Source of the DNA: Desulfobacteraceae bacterium
GTDB lineage: Bacteria > Desulfobacterota > Desulfobacteria > Desulfobacterales > Desulfosalsimonadaceae
Direction: 5' to 3'
NCBI GenBank assembly: GCA_021162325.1
Contig: JAGGYV010000220.1
Coordinates: forward strand, 1 to 37,728
DNA: 37,728 nt
The translations under genes and the position numbers were made by a program. A model generated the notes under the pieces. The model was not told the origin of the DNA, did no database searches, and saw only the letters and a program-made list of their open reading frames with translations. Below, one piece after another: positions 1 to 8,022 of this stretch (the stretch's first letter is position 1; the number at the start of each line of letters is the position of its first letter).

Positions 1-1172
1 CGTCCAAAATCATAGGTGATGTTTGTATAATTTTTAAATAAAAACAGATTGGCGACAAACAGAGACTCTCGGTCAGAAAACTGCAGGTGCAGCGGATCGT
101 AATAAAAATCCTTAAGAAGATAATCCACATATTCATCTATGGATTTGCTGTCGGCAATCAACCGGACAATGCAGTTTAAAATGGTGTTTCTGTCGTCGTC
201 AATTGCAACGGACTTCAAATCCACCCAGAACATGTAAAAAGCATTTTCCCATTTTAAAAATAGACTCCGATGCTGATTGAACCGGGTTCTGTTAAATCTT
301 CCGGATTCGTCGAAACACTGCCGCCACATCTGAATGTATTTATTGTTATTGATTTCAATTGGAGACCGTGTGAATTTTGATTTTAAATCATCGATTATGA
401 AGATGGCATCATAGATACTGTTGGCATTTTTGAATTTTTCTCGGGATTTGTCCTGAAGCGTTAATCGATGAACCTTATCGGTTACTCCCTGGAATTTTTC
501 GATATTTAGTTTGTTTAATCCCGCCAGAATTGTCAGGCTGGGATTCGGGCGCCTGGTTTCATCCAGAATAATCCCGGTTCCATTTTTTTTTCCGGCCAGA
601 TACCGGCCCCAGCTTATTAAGGCGTCAGAGATATTTTGTTTGTCATTAAGCGTCCAGTCATTATATGAAATTTCAAGGATATAGATATTGGCATGATGAA
701 AAAATTGAAATGTTTTTTGTAATTTCTGGCCAAGTTCTTTGGTGTCCATGATCCCTAATTTAACCAGATAATCCAGCTGCTGATTATCGATGACGCAATC
801 ACCGACGGATATTACGTAATCGTTATTTAAAAAAAACTCACTTTCACCAATTTTAGCGGACGGACTCAGCCCGCGGTGACGAATAATAATTTTTTTATCG
901 TTTTCTTTTGTTGGTATCGAGATAAAGTCATTGATATTGTTGATAAGCGGGCGGATAACCGCTGTGGCTTTGACGCCCGGATCGTTCAACCGTAATTTGT
1001 CCAAGGCAACGGCCAGATTATAGGCAAATTCTAAAATATTTTTACGCCAGTGGTTCAGCTGTTCCAGTTCATCGATAAAAGAACTGGCGCAGGCACAGTC
1101 AGCAATGTCGGCAGGCTGCCCGAAGAGATCCTGAGCGGCTTTATTCAGTTTGTCAAAGTCGGACTTATTCAT
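1..1172 (-). CDS. Unrecognised protein, C-terminus beyond the window
   Basis: The reading frame is open from an ATG at 1172 to the left edge (390 complete codons) with no stop. The protein begins MNKSDFDKLNKAAQDLFG and has an N-terminal Cys pair (CACASS). No signal peptide or membrane segment is apparent. The composition is that of a soluble globular protein, with many Asp, Asn, Lys, Phe and Tyr residues. I do not recognise a family. It starts 43 bp after the stop of the upstream PilT-like gene on the same strand, so it is probably the last or a late gene of the operon that begins at 3640. A role linked to the retraction ATPases is inferred only from position. Confidence 0.75.
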   Translation of the reverse strand, partial: MNKSDFDKLNKAAQDLFGQPADIADCACASSFIDELEQLNHWRKNILEFAYNLAVALDKLRLNDPGVKATAVIRPLINNINDFISIPTKENDKKIIIRHRGLSPSAKIGESEFFLNNDYVISVGDCVIDNQQLDYLVKLGIMDTKELGQKLQKTFQFFHHANIYILEISYNDWTLNDKQNISDALISWGRYLAGKKNGTGIILDETRRPNPSLTILAGLNKLNIEKFQGVTDKVHRLTLQDKSREKFKNANSIYDAIFIIDDLKSKFTRSPIEINNNKYIQMWRQCFDESGRFNRTRFNQHRSLFLKWENAFYMFWVDLKSVAIDDDRNTILNCIVRLIADSKSIDEYVDYLLKDFYYDPLHLQFSDRESLFVANLFLFKNYTNITYDFG

Positions 1173-1215
1173 TGATTGGCTCTTTCTATAATTGTGCAAA
1201 AAAATATTTCGACGT

Positions 1216-2256
1216 TTACAAAAAAAGCGATTTATCAATTGCTTTTTCATATGCCGCTTTTTTGGTTATTTTATTGTCCCGCACCAGTTGAGATAAATGA
1301 CTGTCCATGCTTTGCATGCCGACGGATGTTCCGGTCTGGAGGATAGAACTGATCTGGGATATTTTTCCTTCCCGAATTAAATTGGATAACGCGGTTGATC
1401 CAATAAGAATTTCATTGGCCGCACACCGTCCGCCGGTCCGGGTTTTAATAAGTTGTTGAGCAATAACCGCCCGGAGGGATTCGGAAAGCATGGTCCGGAT
1501 TTGCGGCTGCTGATTTGATGGAAATACATTGATAATGCGATCAATTGTTCGTGCCGCGCTGTTTGTATGCAATGTCCCGAAAACGAGAATCCCCAGTTCT
1601 GCACAGGTTAATGCAAGGGAAATTGTTTCTAAATCCCGCATTTCTCCGACAAGGATAATATCCGGATTTTCACGACTGGCGACTTTTAATGCCTCTTCAA
1701 AGTTTATTGCATGAGAGCCGATTTCACGATGCGTGATCAGGCATTTTTTGTTTTGATGAACAAATTCCAGCGGGTCTTCAATCGTAATAATATGTGCATC
1801 GCGGGTATCGTTTATATAGTCAATCAGTGCGGCGAGAGTTGTCGACTTTCCACTGCCGGTGGGGCCGGTTACCAGAACAAGGCCTTTTGTATATTCGGAG
1901 ATAGTTTTAAGCACATCCGGAAGAGACAGGTCCGCCAATGTCAGTATTTTGGTGGGAATGATCCGGAACACAGCCCCAATCCCCCGATTTTGAAAAAAAT
2001 AATTACATCTGAAACGCCCAACCCCTTCCAGCTCATAGGCCATGTCAAAGTCCCGATTTTTTTCAAACTGGATTTGCTGATCCGGAGAAAGAATGTCAAA
2101 CAGTATTTTCTTACTTGAATCAGCTGTCAGAACCGGATGCTCAAGGGGAACCAGTTCGCCACTGAGCCTTATCATTGGCGGTAACCCGATAACCATGTGC
2201 AAGTCACTGGCACCACGGTCTTCCATTTCCGTAAAATATGAATGAATTTGTTTCAT
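1216..2256 (-). CDS. PilT-like type IV pilus retraction ATPase
   Basis: A secretion-type ATPase of the PilT/PilU family, 346 aa, the usual length. PilT hexamers power retraction of type IV pili at the cytoplasmic base of the machine. All family motifs are visible: Walker A GPTGSGKST (about 131-139), Asp box ITIEDPLEF (157-165), Walker B PDIILVGEMRD (198-208) and His box GTLHTNSA with His230. A NLIREGK segment resembling the PilT AIRNLIRE signature lies near the C-terminus. It is the downstream member of a tandem pair, 39 bp after the second PilT-like gene. No pilin or PilB with intact motifs is seen in the window. PilT versus PilU cannot be settled by eye. Confidence 0.9.
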   Translation of the reverse strand: MKQIHSYFTEMEDRGASDLHMVIGLPPMIRLSGELVPLEHPVLTADSSKKILFDILSPDQQIQFEKNRDFDMAYELEGVGRFRCNYFFQNRGIGAVFRIIPTKILTLADLSLPDVLKTISEYTKGLVLVTGPTGSGKSTTLAALIDYINDTRDAHIITIEDPLEFVHQNKKCLITHREIGSHAINFEEALKVASRENPDIILVGEMRDLETISLALTCAELGILVFGTLHTNSAARTIDRIINVFPSNQQPQIRTMLSESLRAVIAQQLIKTRTGGRCAANEILIGSTALSNLIREGKISQISSILQTGTSVGMQSMDSHLSQLVRDNKITKKAAYEKAIDKSLFL

Positions 2257-2295
2257 AATCCAGAAATTCTCAAAAATTTATTAAATCAAAAAGAT

Positions 2296-3360
2296 TCAAT
2301 TGGGCTTATTTAAATATGGCTTGAATTGATCTGGTTTGCTTGAGCTGGACATCGCCTCTTTTGCGGATATCCTGCCATCCTGAATGAGTGCCATGAGCGA
2401 ATCGTCCATGAGCTGCATCCCGTCTTTTTTTTTGGTTTGCATCATCGATGGAATCTGAAACGTCTTTGAATCCCGAATTAAATTTGCCATTGATAATGTA
2501 CCGATTAAAATTTCAAGCGCCAAAACCATTTGACTCCCATCAGCCGCCGGAATCAATCTTTGGGTAATGATCGCTTTTAAAATCTCACTCAGCATGGCGC
2601 GGATCTGATTTTGTTCTTCAGATGGAAAGGAATCAATAATTCGCTCCACTGTTTTCGGTGCGCTGGAGGTTGACAGGGTCCCAATCACGAGATGTCCGGT
2701 TTCAGCGGCCGTGATGGCAAGAGACATTGTTTCAAGATCCCTTAGTTCTCCGATCATAATAACATCCGGATCCTGCCGGAGTGCCCCTTTTAAGGCATTG
2801 GCATAGGTTAATGTATCCGTTCCCAATTGTCTTTGGTTCACCACGCCTTTCTTAAACGGGTGAATAAATTCAATGGGATCTTCAATCGTCAGTATATGAT
2901 GTGCCCGGTTTTCGTTGATATAATCAATCATTGCCGCAAGCGTGGTTGACTTGCCATGCCCGGTGGCACCGGTGACCAGTATGAGGCCCTGATGATTGCC
3001 TAAAATCTGTTTTATGATGTCCGGTAATCCGAGAGAATCAAGGGGCGGAATTACCGGTGGGATAATACGAAAAACAGCGCTCAATCCCCGTTGATGGAGC
3101 ATGGCACTTCCCCGGAATCGACCGATGCCGGGAATGCCGTATATAAAATCCAGTTGAAATGTTTGTTCAAGGGTCTTTTTTTGCGGAGCTGTCAGGATCT
3201 CAAAAATAACTTCCTGGCATTGTGCCAGCGTCAGCGGGGGATGTTGTAGCTTTTGAAGTCTCCCCAAGTGCCTGATGATAATAGGTTCGTTCGTTACAAT
3301 ATGAATGTCTGAGGCCTTGGCATCAACAGCGGCACTGAATATTTTGTCTAATTTTGCCAT
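2296..3360 (-). CDS. PilT/PilU-like ATPase paralog with altered His box
   Basis: A 354-aa protein colinear with the PilT-like protein encoded next to it. It keeps Walker A (GATGHGKST, about 131-139), the Asp box (ILTIEDPIEF) and Walker B (PDVIMIGELRD). The conserved His-box histidine is Ser230 here (GTLSTSSA instead of GTLHTNSA). The start is supported by an AGGAA ribosome-binding site 7 nt before the ATG at 3360. It lies 25 bp after the 84-aa gene and 39 bp before the other ATPase gene, so all are probably co-transcribed. In species with PilT and PilU, PilU is an accessory motor that depends on PilT. This copy could play such a role, but that is inference. Confidence 0.88.
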   Translation of the reverse strand: MAKLDKIFSAAVDAKASDIHIVTNEPIIIRHLGRLQKLQHPPLTLAQCQEVIFEILTAPQKKTLEQTFQLDFIYGIPGIGRFRGSAMLHQRGLSAVFRIIPPVIPPLDSLGLPDIIKQILGNHQGLILVTGATGHGKSTTLAAMIDYINENRAHHILTIEDPIEFIHPFKKGVVNQRQLGTDTLTYANALKGALRQDPDVIMIGELRDLETMSLAITAAETGHLVIGTLSTSSAPKTVERIIDSFPSEEQNQIRAMLSEILKAIITQRLIPAADGSQMVLALEILIGTLSMANLIRDSKTFQIPSMMQTKKKDGMQLMDDSLMALIQDGRISAKEAMSSSSKPDQFKPYLNKPN

Positions 3361-3385
3361 TGAATAATTTCCTGTCAGTGAACCA

Positions 3386-3640
3386 TCATAATGACGTTTT
3401 AATTACCATATTTTCCGGGAGAATAATTTCGATATCCTCTATTCGAACATTGAGAAACGACGATTTCATTACCACCTCTCCATTCTGACGCTTTACTTCA
3501 ACCTCTGTAACTGCTATAAAAGATTTGGATTCATTTATATAATCGGTCAGCCTGACCCCCTCATAAATATGCAAATTTCCCTTAATTTCAAATTGACGGG
3601 TAAAAATAATGACCTTTAGTTTTCCGGAACCGTCACTCAT
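3386..3640 (-). CDS. Small beta-rich protein preceding pilT genes
   Basis: An 84-aa protein with an alternating hydrophobic pattern (KLKVIIFTRQFEIKGNLHIY..., FIAVTEVEVK) that suggests a compact beta fold. It resembles small conserved proteins often found beside pilT genes, which I recall as DUF6812-like; no catalytic residues are evident. The start is well supported: AGGAGG sits 6 nt upstream of the ATG at 3640. It is the first gene of the operon, 25 bp ahead of the first PilT-like gene. Function unknown. Confidence 0.75.
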   Translation of the reverse strand: MSDGSGKLKVIIFTRQFEIKGNLHIYEGVRLTDYINESKSFIAVTEVEVKRQNGEVVMKSSFLNVRIEDIEIILPENMVIKTSL

Positions 3641-3687
3641 GGCTGCCTCCTGAAATTTTAAATCAAACAGATAACGTATTTGAGCAA

Positions 3688-3717
3688 AATATGCTCATGA
3701 CAGTGGGAGTATGTCAA
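3688..3717 (-). promoter_or_regulatory. Sigma70-like promoter of the pilT operon with overlapping palindrome
   Basis: On the minus strand TTGACA (3712-3717) is followed after 18 bp by CATATT (3688-3693), a plausible sigma70 promoter about 50 bp upstream of the 84-aa gene. A palindrome, TGAGCA-N5-TGCTCA at 3681-3697, covers the -10 element and could be an operator. The -35 is a perfect consensus and the -10 is weak (4 of 6). Confidence 0.5.
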
Positions 3718-3768
3718 TTAAAACTCCGATCCATCATTTAATTGCCTAATCATTCTAAAGGAGGTATT

Positions 3769-3942
3769 ATGTATCTGTATTGGCGAATCAATAATGATTT
3801 GAATTGTCTCGGTGAAAGTATAGAATTCCATGACCCGGTTTTTATCCGGTGCTATCATCAATGGATTAAGCAAAATGCTTATGCCTTGGCCATGGAGGAA
3901 GACCTGATCGGCATGGATTCTTTTCATGTCTGCTTGAACTAA
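3769..3942 (+). CDS. 57-aa hypothetical protein
   Basis: A strong ribosome-binding site, AAAGGAGG at 3757-3764, lies 4 nt before the ATG at 3769. This favours that start over an upstream in-frame ATG at 3742. The 57-aa product begins MYLYWRINNDLNCLGESIEF and has two Cys and no membrane segment. It is divergent from the pilT operon and shares its upstream region. I do not recognise it. Coding status rests mainly on the ribosome-binding site. Confidence 0.5.
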   Translation: MYLYWRINNDLNCLGESIEFHDPVFIRCYHQWIKQNAYALAMEEDLIGMDSFHVCLN

Positions 3943-4185
3943 TGTTCCGTTAACTCAGAACTGGCGCATATTGCTTGTCTTTTTTCGTGCCTGCGTTGTT
4001 ACGATTTGTATTTGAAAATGTTTGAAATAACCTATTCGGATACCCGTGATCGTAAAAAATCTGGCGCTTTGCATCACGCAATGATCCGCCCAAATGTGTT
4101 TCCGGCTGTTTTGAGACACCGGCGGCGGTGGTCATTGCCCCATATCATACTGAAAAACAGAAATGGGTAATCAGGTTAAGTATTA
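3943..4185. other. Non-coding gap without a supported gene
   Basis: This gap lies between the 57-aa gene and the histidine kinase gene. A 61-codon minus-strand frame is present, but it has no ribosome-binding site and a composition unlike its neighbours. The sequence has the look of a decayed or dispersed repeat, but no second copy is in the window. Confidence 0.4.
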
Positions 4186-5277
4186 TCAGGCAATTGGCAG
4201 GATCAGGCTGAAGGTGGATCCCAGGCCTTCCTGGGTTTCGAACTTGATCCTGCCGTTGTGGGCTTCAATGATTTTTTTGGCAATGGCCAGTCCGAGCCCG
4301 GTACTGGTTTCCCCGCCGGTCGGCCGGATGCTGAGCCGGTGAAATTCAGAAAACAGCAGATGCTGTTCTTCTCTTGGAATGCCCGGGCCTTCATCCGTCA
4401 CACTGAACTTGACAATATTATCATCCTGCATCAGGCTTAAATACACGCTCGATCCCATGGGTGCAAATTTAATGGCATTGGAGATCAGGTTGTCAATTGC
4501 CTGTCCCAAACGGTGCGCGTCAAAAGCAATTTCCGGGATCAGGGACAGTTCTTTGTGAATAGAGATATGTTTTTTGTCAGCCTGTAATTTAATCAACTGG
4601 ATTCTTTCCAGAATTAATTTGTTTAATGATCCCTTTTTGGGTGAAAGTTGCATGTTGCCGCTTTCAATGCGTGAGATATCAAGCAGATCATTAATCATTG
4701 CCAGCATATTTCTGCTGGTGGAATAAATGATGTTTAAGAATTCATTTTGTTCCTCATTGAACGTGTTGGAATCTTTTAGCAGCAATTCGCTGAATCCTCT
4801 GATGGATATCACCGGATTCCGGAGGTCATGCGCAACAATACCAATGAATTTATTTTTCATTTCATTATTGCCGGTAAGTTCTCTTTGTTTTTCTATCAGT
4901 TTTCTTTCCAGTCTGACAATCCGCGTGCCAACCTTGATTCGGGCAATCAGTTCCTGAAGATTTACGGGTTTCATAATATATTCATCGACACCGGCTTCAA
5001 AGCCTTCAATTAAATCTTTTTTTTCTTCTTTAGCCGTCAGCATAATGATAAATACATAACCGGTTTTATGTTTTTCCCGGATTTTACGGCAGACATCAAT
5101 ACCGTCCATTCCCGGCAGGACCCAGTCGATTACGGCAATGTTGATGGGATGGTCAATAATTGTCGTAAATGTTTCAATGCCGTTTGAGGCCTCAAAGATA
5201 TTATATCCCTTTTTTTTCAGGTAGTGAGATATCATTTTTCGGCAAGCGGCATCATCATCGGCAATGAGTATATTCAT
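4186..5277 (-). CDS. Receiver-histidine kinase (REC-HisKA-HATPase_c)
   Basis: A 363-aa cytoplasmic signalling protein with no membrane segments. Residues 1-120 form a receiver domain with the acidic pair near D7-D9, phosphoacceptor Asp51 (AVIDWVLPGMDG) and the conserved Lys in the MKPVN motif. A coiled linker leads to a HisKA H box (AHDLRNP, His150) and a HATPase domain with the N box (DNLISNAIK), G1 box (DEGPGIP) and G2 box (TSTGLGLAIA). It lacks a classical sensor, so it is likely controlled by phosphorylation of its own receiver. It lies 84 bp downstream of the PilB-like gene on the same strand, following a CheY-like regulator gene. It may act in a phosphorelay with that regulator; this is inference. 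Confidence 0.93.
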   Translation of the reverse strand: MNILIADDDAACRKMISHYLKKKGYNIFEASNGIETFTTIIDHPINIAVIDWVLPGMDGIDVCRKIREKHKTGYVFIIMLTAKEEKKDLIEGFEAGVDEYIMKPVNLQELIARIKVGTRIVRLERKLIEKQRELTGNNEMKNKFIGIVAHDLRNPVISIRGFSELLLKDSNTFNEEQNEFLNIIYSTSRNMLAMINDLLDISRIESGNMQLSPKKGSLNKLILERIQLIKLQADKKHISIHKELSLIPEIAFDAHRLGQAIDNLISNAIKFAPMGSSVYLSLMQDDNIVKFSVTDEGPGIPREEQHLLFSEFHRLSIRPTGGETSTGLGLAIAKKIIEAHNGRIKFETQEGLGSTFSLILPIA

Positions 5278-5361
5278 TTTTTTTAATATCCCGTTATGGG
5301 GTTAATATATGTGACTGGCAAAAAGAGTTCGCAATCAAATAACGAAGCGTCTTCGGCCGGT

Positions 5362-7053
5362 TTAATTTTCGTGCAGTGAGTGAATTTCGGTAAAAGTGGT
5401 CAGGCCCCGGAGTACTTTTTTAATTCCGTCATATTCCTTGTCCTGGAAACCGTGTTTTTTACTTTGGTTCTTAATCTCATGGATCGTTGTATTTCGGTGG
5501 ATCGGATTTTTGATATCATTATTGATTACCAGCAGTTCCTGAATACCGATATACCCCTGATATCCGGTATGCTGACAATACGGGCAACCCATTGCGCGAT
5601 AGGCAAATATTTGGGGGGGACCTTCAAAAATAAACAGGTCTTCGGCTTCTTTGGGCGAAAGCAGATACTTTTTTTTACAATGATCACACAGCCGGCGGAC
5701 CTTTTTTTGATTGATGATGGCGGTGACAACTGAACCGATTTCCAGCCTGGTTGTGTTTAAGGCGTCAAATACATCGACCGCATTGATCCCGGCAATGATA
5801 AATTGTCCGGCCTCTGTAGCTTTTCGCAGGTTGCCGACAATCTCGGGATCATTGATGTTCTGAACATAGAGGGTTTTGGGGTGGAGATTCTGGCAGGATC
5901 TGAATGCATCCAAACGCGTAAAATTTGCCTTTGGGTTTACCTGGAGCTGATCAACTTCATTTAAAAGCCAGCGGGGAGAGTCTTCCACAGACATTATTTT
6001 ATGTGTGTTTAAAGAACGGATTTCATTGATAATTGAATAGGGAAGATCGATATAATCGGCGTCAGACGGTCCGGAAATAAGCATGATGCCTTTTCGGGCA
6101 TTGAGCTGGTGCTCGAGCAACCGCTTTGTTTTAAGAGACAGATGCAGATCAGATATTTTGGGTATATTGGTTAATGCCTGCCGGTCCATCAGTTTTAGAA
6201 ATATTTTTTCTCCGAATTTAGTGGAAAGGCTTAAAAATTGAATATCAAATTTTTTTCCGGGGGTCGGGAAGATGATCCGGCTGTATTGCGCCTCTTTTTT
6301 TTGGGCATCATCTATTTTTGCCATGGTTTTCAGCTTTTTTATCAGTAGACGATAAACGCTTTTTTCAAGTTGCAGCCGTTCATGGAACTCGCCGTTAATA
6401 ATAAAACAAATTCTGGCGATATGTTCCTCAGGCTCAATTTGAATTTCACTGCTGTGTTCTGTAATACCCAACAGAATCAGGCAAACATGAAGCTGATTAA
6501 TGCTTTCCTTGCCGGCGATTTCTTCAAACGCTTTTTCGCCGATGGGGCTGTCCGCGTCAAACACCTTGCTGGTGGAGATTTTAGTGAAAAATTCATATAA
6601 AGCAGTATTGGTCTGATATTCATTTTCAATTGCCCACTCAATATCCTGGGGCAGGGCAAAAACAAGGTTTGCCGGTCCGTTGATATAATGTTCAATCTGT
6701 TTTTTCAACTCGATACTGTCCGGAATCGGTGTGGCGACAGTCACCGTATCGCCCATCTGGTATATGGGGATGGCGTAATTTTGCCGGGCAAATCGTTCCG
6801 GTACTTTCCGGACCACTTCTGATTGAAACAGGGATTTTTCAAGATCAACGTGGGCAATGCCGATGGAATCGCACCAGAGCTGGCATAGTTGTCGTTTGGT
6901 GCCGATACCGCTTTGGATCAGGGTTGCCAGAACGTCTAATGCATTTTCTTCCAGTTCATTGAGCAGATCAGATATGAATTCATCGGGAATGATCTGTTGC
7001 TTTTTTAGGAGCTTAAAAAAAAGAGGGTTTTCAATTTTTGGCCGAATCATCAT
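5362..7053 (-). CDS. PilB/GspE-like protein with degenerate ATPase motifs
   Basis: A 563-aa protein laid out like type IV pilus/type II secretion assembly ATPases. It has a MshEN-like N-terminal domain (about 30-150), a middle domain, a C-terminal RecA-like domain and a zinc site CDHC (456-459) with CPYC (490-493). The catalytic motifs are lost. The Walker A position reads GPSDADYID (328-336), lacking the Lys and Ser/Thr. The Walker B position reads LYVQNINDPE (395-404), without the GE core. The His-box region AGINAVDVFDA has no His. The frame is intact over its full length, which argues against random decay. It is probably not an ATPase and may be a regulatory or scaffold relative of PilB. 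It lies between a 53-aa gene and a kinase gene, 20 bp after the former. Confidence 0.88.
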   Translation of the reverse strand: MMIRPKIENPLFFKLLKKQQIIPDEFISDLLNELEENALDVLATLIQSGIGTKRQLCQLWCDSIGIAHVDLEKSLFQSEVVRKVPERFARQNYAIPIYQMGDTVTVATPIPDSIELKKQIEHYINGPANLVFALPQDIEWAIENEYQTNTALYEFFTKISTSKVFDADSPIGEKAFEEIAGKESINQLHVCLILLGITEHSSEIQIEPEEHIARICFIINGEFHERLQLEKSVYRLLIKKLKTMAKIDDAQKKEAQYSRIIFPTPGKKFDIQFLSLSTKFGEKIFLKLMDRQALTNIPKISDLHLSLKTKRLLEHQLNARKGIMLISGPSDADYIDLPYSIINEIRSLNTHKIMSVEDSPRWLLNEVDQLQVNPKANFTRLDAFRSCQNLHPKTLYVQNINDPEIVGNLRKATEAGQFIIAGINAVDVFDALNTTRLEIGSVVTAIINQKKVRRLCDHCKKKYLLSPKEAEDLFIFEGPPQIFAYRAMGCPYCQHTGYQGYIGIQELLVINNDIKNPIHRNTTIHEIKNQSKKHGFQDKEYDGIKKVLRGLTTFTEIHSLHEN

Positions 7054-7073
7054 CGTTTATGCCATATCTTGTG

Positions 7074-7235
7074 TTAGGTAATCTTTTTTTTTTGTTTTAG
7101 ATTTGTTATCATCAGCTCGGTGATGGTCTCCTGAGGAATATTTTTTTCCTGGCTCCGGTCTTTTTTTTGCTCATGAATATCATCATCAATTTCTTTGAGC
7201 ATGTCGGCCAGGTTATATTTATTGTCTGAGTTCAT
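7074..7235 (-). CDS. 53-aa charged protein between regulator and PilB-like gene
   Basis: The start chosen is the ATG at 7235, 13 bp after the regulator's stop, with a weak AGGA upstream. A longer frame from 7343 would overlap the regulator gene extensively. The product begins MNSDNKYNLADMLKEIDDDI, is highly charged and probably helical, and has a Lys-rich C-terminus. It ends 20 bp before the PilB-like gene. No family is recognised. It may be a small partner of the PilB-like protein. Confidence 0.6.
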   Translation of the reverse strand: MNSDNKYNLADMLKEIDDDIHEQKKDRSQEKNIPQETITELMITNLKQKKKIT

Positions 7236-7248
7236 TCTAATCCTGGTT

Positions 7249-7641
7249 TTAAAGGGACTTTTTGTAAGCGGCCCAGGTTTTTTTGATGACTTCCCGCATT
7301 TCATTAAGAGAGAGATCTTTTCGTATAAACCCGGAAGCGCCAAGTTCGATACAGTCTTCTACTGTCTCTTTATCAACCAAAGATGTCAGCATGATGATAA
7401 ACGCGTTTGGATATTTTTTTTTGATATCCGTCAGGGCTTCTTTTCCGGATTTTAACGGCATGTTGATATCTAAAAGCAGCATATTGGGTTTCAAGGTGCC
7501 GAACAATGAAACCGCTTCTTTTCCATTGTCGGCTTCGCCAACAATTTCACAGCCCATACTTTTGATAACTGTTGTTATTAGTTTTCTGACATGATCTTCA
7601 TCGTCGACGACCATGGCCCGGATTTTGCGTTTCGGCGGCAT
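7249..7641 (-). CDS. CheY-like single-domain response regulator
   Basis: A 130-aa stand-alone receiver domain. It has the acidic pair Asp13-Asp14 (VVDDED), phosphoacceptor Asp58 (LLLDINMP), Thr86 (MLTS) and Lys108 (FIRKDL), and no output domain. Single-domain regulators usually act by protein-protein contact or pass phosphate on. It is the first gene of a run that continues with the 53-aa protein, the PilB-like protein and a receiver-histidine kinase. A plausible circuit is kinase to this regulator to the PilB-like protein, inferred from order. Confidence 0.93.
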   Translation of the reverse strand: MPPKRKIRAMVVDDEDHVRKLITTVIKSMGCEIVGEADNGKEAVSLFGTLKPNMLLLDINMPLKSGKEALTDIKKKYPNAFIIMLTSLVDKETVEDCIELGASGFIRKDLSLNEMREVIKKTWAAYKKSL

Positions 7642-7726
7642 TGAATAGGTCTTTTATTTCTGTTGATTAAATTATTATTCTCGGCAGATGTCTATGATAC
7701 TATCTCTTTACGATCTAATCCTATTA

Positions 7727-7755
7727 ATAATAACTTAATCCGTATGTAAATGCAA
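7727..7755 (-). promoter_or_regulatory. Sigma70-like promoter of the regulator/PilB-like operon
   Basis: On the minus strand TTGCAT (7750-7755) and TATTAT (7727-7732) are separated by 17 bp. They lie about 85 bp upstream of the regulator start. This is a good sigma70 match in an AT-rich gap. Confidence 0.5.
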
Positions 7756-7977
7756 CTGATTATCATGCACTTGATAAATTTAAGATGACATAGACGAATT
7801 GGTTATAATAAATTGGGGGAATAATCGGGTGGATTGATCGTGTGAGAGGTATATCTATTTGATTAAATAGTAGATTTTGAAAGGAGAAATTTCCTGATAA
7901 AAGTTGTTCAAGACTATTTTTTTGAGCTGGAGACGACTGGATTCGGTAAATTTTTCTTCATAGGAAGAGCGAAATTT
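7756..7977. other. AT-rich spacer, nothing recognised
   Basis: Between the regulator operon promoter and the htpG terminator I see no gene, ribosome-binding site with a frame, or repeat. Confidence 0.5.
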
Positions 7978-8012
7978 GCCCGGGAACGTTTTAAGATAAA
8001 ACGTTCCCGGGC
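7978..8012 (-). terminator. Strong hairpin after htpG
   Basis: A perfect 16-bp inverted repeat with a 3-nt loop (arms 7978-7993 and 7997-8012, GCCCGGGAACG core) starts 10 bp after the htpG stop. There is no U-tract beyond it on the minus strand, so it may protect the 3' end rather than act as a classical intrinsic terminator. Confidence 0.7.
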
Positions 8013-8022
8013 AGGGTTGAGA

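Noticed and set aside
3950..4135. 61-codon minus-strand open frame after the 57-aa gene
   Set aside because: No ribosome-binding site and no recognisable domain; the DNA looks like a non-coding repeat.
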